DNA of 64,000 nt from JAZKJD01 sp040384585 (lineage in GTDB: Bacteria; Pseudomonadota; Gammaproteobacteria; Diplorickettsiales; Diplorickettsiaceae), in NCBI GenBank assembly GCA_040384585.1, contig JAZKJD010000011.1, positions 62,001-126,000 on the forward strand, read 5' to 3'. Below are positions 60,787 through 64,000 of the stretch, in pieces (position 1 is the first letter of the stretch; the number at the start of each line of letters is the position of its first letter). The notes under the pieces are model-generated. The model was given only the letters and a program-made list of their open reading frames with translations. It was not told the origin of the DNA and searched no databases. The position numbers and the translations under genes were made by a program.

Positions 60787-62706
60787 ATGGAATTTCATTA
60801 TCTGCTTCTTGTTCTTTCTTTTTTGATCGCCTGTTCTCAGTGTGCTATTCCTTTCTGGGGCGCTTACAAACATTCAGTCGCCTGGATGACATTAGCGAAA
60901 CCCCTCGCTTGGATACAATTTTTATTAGTCACCCTCCTTTTTTTTAGCCTTAGTTTTTCTTTTCTTGGGAATGATTTTTCTTTGATCTATGTCGCACAAA
61001 ACTCGAATAGTCACTTACCTTGGATCTATCGTATTTGTGCGGTATGGGGTGGACATGAAGGATCGATATTATTATGGGTTTTCATTTTAAATCTTTGGAC
61101 AGTCGCGGTTACGTTATTTAATAAAAAAATAGAATTAACCACAGTCACACAAGTCATCGCTGTTCTAGGATTTATTAGTGCTGGATTTTTATTGTTTCTG
61201 ATAACACTTTCTAATCCATTTATAAGAACAACAGCGCTTATTCTTGAGGGCCGTGACCTCAATCCCTTATTGCAAGATCCCGGTTTAGTTTTTCATCCCC
61301 CTTTACTGTATATGGGTTATGTTGGTTTTTCAGTGAGCTTTGCATTTTCAATATCGGCTTTATTGCGTGGTCGTTTGGATAGACAGTGGGCAAGATGGGT
61401 TAGGCCGTGGACCTTATCGGCATGGTGTTTTTTGACATGGGGTATCGTCTCCGGAAGTTGGTGGGCTTATCGAGTATTGGGCTGGGGTGGTTGGTGGTTT
61501 TGGGATCCCGTTGAAAATGCATCCCTTTTACCTTGGTTAGCGGGGACCGCATTAATTCATTCGTTGTTAGTGTTGGAAAAAAGAGAAATAGTAAAAACCT
61601 GGGTTATTTTGCTAGCTATTCTGACATTTGCATTAAGTTTACTAGGAACTTTTATTGTTCGCTCAGGGATTTTAGTTTCTGTACATGCCTTTGCTGTGGA
61701 TCCTTGGCGTGGCGTATTTATGCTAGGCTTGCTGGCGTTAATCGTAGGTGCTGCGTTATTACTTTATGCTATTCGAATAAAGCGTTTTACTGTTAAGCCT
61801 TATGTGCTGCCACTGTTGTCAAAAGAAATGTTTTTAATAGGCAACAATATTTTATTGAGTGTTTCTGTGTTCACTATTTTGCTCGGTACGCTTTATCCCC
61901 TAATGATTGAAGTGCTAGGTTTAGGAAAATTATCGGTAGGAGCACCGTATTTTAATCGAGTTTTTTCACCATTGGCTGGGTTACTATTGTTGTTGATGGG
62001 AGCTTCCTATTTGCTTAATGGAAATAAAATAAAAGGAAAGGGGTTGTTAAAACAATCCATTTGCTTACTGGTAACCGCAATAGGAATCAGTATTCTTCTC
62101 ATTGCCTTTTTTACACAGGGCTTGCAATGGAAGGTGATTTTCGGACTCACACTCGCATTGTGGATTATTGTGAATATGCTGCAAATGCTTTGGCGATGTA
62201 AACAAAAAAAATTGACCTTACAGCAAATCTTTCGAACACGTGGCGCTATGTTGTTAGCACATCTCGGTGTTGCGGTTTCTGCTATTGGAATTATATTGAG
62301 TAGTACTTATAGTTTACAGCGTGATGTGCGCATGATGGTAGGCGATACTGTGCAGTTAGGCAGGTATCAATTTGCGTTACAGGGTGTGTATGATCTGCAA
62401 GGACCTAATTATACCGGCGCAGAAGCGAATCTGCTTGTTAATATCCCTTCAAGGATTTTAAAACCACAATTACGCTATTACTCCATTTCAGATATGGCTT
62501 TAAGTAAACCCGCTATTGATGCTGGATTATGGCGAGATTTGTACGTTGCTTTAGCTGAGCCTTTAAATCATAACGCATGGGCTTTACGCTTTTATGTTAA
62601 GCCGTTTATTCGATGGATTTGGATGGGTGGTTTATTGATGGTAGCAGGAGGCCTTTGGTCAATATTACAAACTAAGAACAGACAACGGATAAGGAATCTA
62701 AGCTAA
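60787..62706 (+). CDS. ccmF: Cytochrome c maturation protein CcmF
   Basis: This is the haem lyase core of the system I cytochrome c maturation machinery. The 639-residue membrane protein has about 15 segments. The WWD haem-binding domain is GWGGWWFWDPVENASLLPW, with conserved periplasmic His residues in loops on either side (GGHEGSILLW, VSVHAFAVDPWRG). It heads a ccmF-ccmG-ccmH cluster with no gaps. ccmABCDE are not in the window. Confidence 0.97.
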   Translation: MEFHYLLLVLSFLIACSQCAIPFWGAYKHSVAWMTLAKPLAWIQFLLVTLLFFSLSFSFLGNDFSLIYVAQNSNSHLPWIYRICAVWGGHEGSILLWVFILNLWTVAVTLFNKKIELTTVTQVIAVLGFISAGFLLFLITLSNPFIRTTALILEGRDLNPLLQDPGLVFHPPLLYMGYVGFSVSFAFSISALLRGRLDRQWARWVRPWTLSAWCFLTWGIVSGSWWAYRVLGWGGWWFWDPVENASLLPWLAGTALIHSLLVLEKREIVKTWVILLAILTFALSLLGTFIVRSGILVSVHAFAVDPWRGVFMLGLLALIVGAALLLYAIRIKRFTVKPYVLPLLSKEMFLIGNNILLSVSVFTILLGTLYPLMIEVLGLGKLSVGAPYFNRVFSPLAGLLLLLMGASYLLNGNKIKGKGLLKQSICLLVTAIGISILLIAFFTQGLQWKVIFGLTLALWIIVNMLQMLWRCKQKKLTLQQIFRTRGAMLLAHLGVAVSAIGIILSSTYSLQRDVRMMVGDTVQLGRYQFALQGVYDLQGPNYTGAEANLLVNIPSRILKPQLRYYSISDMALSKPAIDAGLWRDLYVALAEPLNHNAWALRFYVKPFIRWIWMGGLLMVAGGLWSILQTKNRQRIRNLS

Positions 62707-63216
62707 GTGCGATATTTTTTTCCAATGATCACACTTGGGTTTCTTTTATTTTTTTTATGGCAGGGTTTAAGCAAGGATCCTTTACAAATTCCTTCGCCAT
62801 TGATCAATAAGCCCATTCCTAAGTTTGTTGCGGCGAGTTTAGGGGATTCAAAAAAATTATTCACTGAAAAAATGTTTTTTGGTCATGTATCGTTACTCGT
62901 GGTTTGGTCAAGTTGGTGTAGCCATTGTCTAGCGGAACATGCTTTGTTGAAGCGAGAGAGAAATGCCAGATTGCAGATTATTGGTCTAAATTATCGAGAT
63001 AATTTACTGTCTGCTAAAAACTGGTTAAGTCAATATGGAAATCCGTACAACAAGGTCATTTTTGATCCAAAAGGATTATTAGGTATTAATTTAGGAGTAT
63101 ATGGAGTACCAGAAAGTTTTTTGCTAGACGAAAAGGGGATTATTCGTTACAAACACATAGGACCTTTAAACGAATACAGTTGGAATGCAGAGATTAGGCC
63201 ATGGCTAGAAGGATAG
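62707..63216 (+). CDS. ccmG: Thiol:disulfide interchange protein CcmG (DsbE)
   Basis: This membrane-anchored periplasmic thioredoxin reduces apocytochrome c or CcmH. It has 169 residues. An N-terminal anchor (about 5-20) precedes the thioredoxin fold with active site WCSHC (more often WCPTC) and the cis-Pro loop GVYGVPESFLLDEKG. The GTG start lies directly at the ccmF stop, so translation is coupled. Its TAG stop is part of repeat D4, and ccmH starts 16 bases before its end. Confidence 0.93.
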   Translation: MRYFFPMITLGFLLFFLWQGLSKDPLQIPSPLINKPIPKFVAASLGDSKKLFTEKMFFGHVSLLVVWSSWCSHCLAEHALLKRERNARLQIIGLNYRDNLLSAKNWLSQYGNPYNKVIFDPKGLLGINLGVYGVPESFLLDEKGIIRYKHIGPLNEYSWNAEIRPWLEG

Positions 63217-63644
63217 GTTCTGTCTCTAAAGTCTCCTTGTCGGCATCTGCTGCGTTATTTCTTTTTTTTGCTATGTTGTTTTCTTCAATTTGCTTGGCCT
63301 CTACAGACCTATATCCTTTAAATTCTAGGGCAGAGGAGACTCAATTTCGGCAGATGGTTCAAGAGATGCGCTGTCTTGTTTGTCAAAATCAAAATCTTGC
63401 AGATTCTAATGCTCCACTGGCTAAGGATCTGCGGCAGATAATTTATGAAAGAATCAAAAAAGGAGAATCAGAGCAGGATATTAAAAAATACTTAGTGGGA
63501 CGTTATGGCGAATATATTTTATTTAAGCCAACATTCTCACCATTGACCTACATGCTGTGGTTGGGCCCTTTTATATTATTACTCATTATCCTAATAAAAG
63601 TACTGGTCGGGATGAGAGGATTCGAACCTCCCTCTGGCCCCTAA
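63201..63644 (+). CDS. ccmH: Cytochrome c maturation protein CcmH, with both ends derived from repeat-like DNA
   Basis: This periplasmic thiol protein takes part in presenting apocytochrome c to the haem lyase. It has about 147 residues. The signal peptide (LFLFFAMLFSSICLA) is followed by the hallmark RCLVCQNQNLADSNA and a C-terminal membrane anchor (LWLGPFILLLIILI). It is the short CcmH form without a CcmI/TPR part. The start overlaps ccmG; residues about 5-19 (IGSVSKVSLSASAAL) are encoded by repeat D4. The last residues (GMRGFEPPSGP) are antisense to a tRNA-Pro fragment that supplies the stop. Alternative start: a TTG a few codons downstream. Confidence 0.92.
   Translation: MARRIGSVSKVSLSASAALFLFFAMLFSSICLASTDLYPLNSRAEETQFRQMVQEMRCLVCQNQNLADSNAPLAKDLRQIIYERIKKGESEQDIKKYLVGRYGEYILFKPTFSPLTYMLWLGPFILLLIILIKVLVGMRGFEPPSGP
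63214..63258 (+). repeat. Repeat family D, copy D4 (ccmG-ccmH overlap)
   Basis: It begins TAGGTTCTGTCTCTAAAG, identical to D1, and ends CATCTGCTGCGTTA as in D5. The TAG is the ccmG stop codon, while the ccmH frame reads through the copy. Confidence 0.75.
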
Positions 63645-63657
63645 CTCCCGAATCTGA
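63604..63657 (-). pseudogene. tRNA-Pro fragment (3' half, CGG-like anticodon loop)
   Basis: On the minus strand the sequence GAGGTTCGAATCCTCTCATC then CCGACCA is a complete T arm, 3' acceptor strand and CCA. It is preceded by GATTCGGGAGTTAG, whose loop TTCGGGA resembles the tRNA-Pro(CGG) anticodon loop. The anticodon stem pairs poorly, and the 5' acceptor strand CGGGATG and the D arm are missing. It is therefore a remnant, perhaps a scar of integration at a tRNA gene. Confidence 0.7.
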
Positions 63658-63708
63658 CTACCTAGTTTAAAAAATCATTGATTATCATAATAATTAAACG
63701 TACTCTGC

Positions 63709-64000
63709 TTATATAAGCAAAAGTATTAAGTCTTTATACAAATCTTCGCCAAGTGTATCAGCCGGGTAATATAATATAATTTTCCCTCCTGGAGCTACAA
63801 TATAGTAAGCATTATCCATTTTTTTTCTTTTGAAAAATCGACGATATTCGTTAATAGTAATCCAGTAGGCATTGATAGGTTTTTTAAATGTAATCGATGA
63901 TCGAGTCTGAATTAAAGCGGCATTGACTTGACTGCGATTTTTACCTAACGCCAGAATAATTTGATGTAAAAGATGTAAGCGTTGTTGGCATAATTGATTA
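63709..64000 (-). CDS. Probable cytochrome-oxidase-associated membrane protein, C-terminal part (cut by window edge)
   Basis: Read on the minus strand, an open frame of 96 residues ends at TAA 63709-63711 and runs off the right edge. The C-terminus contains MDNAYYIVAPGGKIILYYPAD followed by LGEDLYKDLILLL. This resembles the end of the small SCO/thioredoxin-like membrane protein encoded in cox gene clusters of Pseudomonas and Legionella (LYLVDPLGNLMMRYP type). The match rests on this short motif only. The frame is open throughout and AT-rich like its neighbours. Confidence 0.6.
   Translation of the reverse strand, partial: NQLCQQRLHLLHQIILALGKNRSQVNAALIQTRSSITFKKPINAYWITINEYRRFFKRKKMDNAYYIVAPGGKIILYYPADTLGEDLYKDLILLLI

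Noticed and set aside
63604..63680. Complete tRNA-Pro gene on the minus strand
   Set aside because: The 5' acceptor strand matching CATCCCG and a D arm are absent, and the anticodon stem does not pair.
1..64000. CRISPR array, insertion sequence or prophage
   Set aside because: The repeats are dispersed palindromes without regular spacers, and no transposase, integrase or phage gene was found.

Overview
The window looks like part of the chromosome of an AT-rich, host-associated gammaproteobacterium of the order Legionellales. A Rickettsiella/Diplorickettsia-like member of the Coxiellaceae or Diplorickettsiaceae is my best guess. The housekeeping proteins are clearly gammaproteobacterial (FadE/FadI/FadJ, AmpG, RecO, MinDE, UbiG, the very long NAD-glutamate dehydrogenase, FtsQAZ-LpxC, MltD/YafS/RnhA, CcmFGH). 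They are mixed with genes typical of intracellular bacteria: a eukaryotic-like Ser/Thr kinase, a secreted PI-PLC-X protein with a membrane anchor, and several orphan proteins. The genus is inference; no rRNA is present.

Layout: 1-4994 beta-oxidation operon (fadE 3' part, fadI, fadJ). 5002-10027 minus strand: htpX, groEL, groES behind a clear sigma-32 promoter, ampG and a SlyB-like lipoprotein gene. 10525-12888 PI-PLC-X protein. 13006-15576 recO, minD-minE and yciA. 16029-18627 an orphan gene, a mupP/gph-type phosphatase and ubiG. 18858-27915 gdhB, an FAD oxidoreductase and a hybrid histidine kinase. 28004-35886 dnaE, ftsQ, ftsA, ftsZ, lpxC. 35921-38812 rnhA, a YafS-like methyltransferase and mltD. 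38993-42093 galU, ugd, thyA. 42203-46275 an RND efflux pair. 46394-50678 Ser/Thr kinase, dapD, a GT39-like membrane protein and tRNA-Leu. 50706-54961 secG, tpiA, two orphan genes, nadK. 55156-59841 grpE, dnaK, dnaJ, greA. 59897-64000 an orphan gene, ccmF-ccmG-ccmH, a tRNA-Pro relic and the 3' end of a probable cytochrome-oxidase-associated gene.

The most unusual feature is a dense set of short palindromic repeats with no transposase. I separate five families (A, B, C, D, M; my own labels). Family A lies inside four protein genes and is read in the same frame in each, adding about 16 to 58 residues at domain linkers or loops. In a fifth gene it lands in a closed frame and supplies the stop codon. 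This resembles the Rickettsia palindromic elements, but in a gammaproteobacterium. In families A, B and M the arm sequence differs between copies while each arm still matches its own partner, so the hairpins covary. Family D and M copies supply stop codons for dnaJ, ccmG, thyA and the mupP-like gene, and a D copy encodes the start of CcmH.

A second oddity is MinD. Its first 35 codons are a tandem duplication of the P-loop segment, and the upstream copy has lost exactly three P-loop glycines.

Functionally the window covers fatty acid oxidation, protein folding (GroESL, DnaK-DnaJ-GrpE, HtpX), cell division and site selection, muropeptide recycling (AmpG, MltD, possibly MupP), UDP-glucuronate synthesis, cytochrome c maturation and drug efflux. 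No CRISPR array, insertion sequence or prophage was found.
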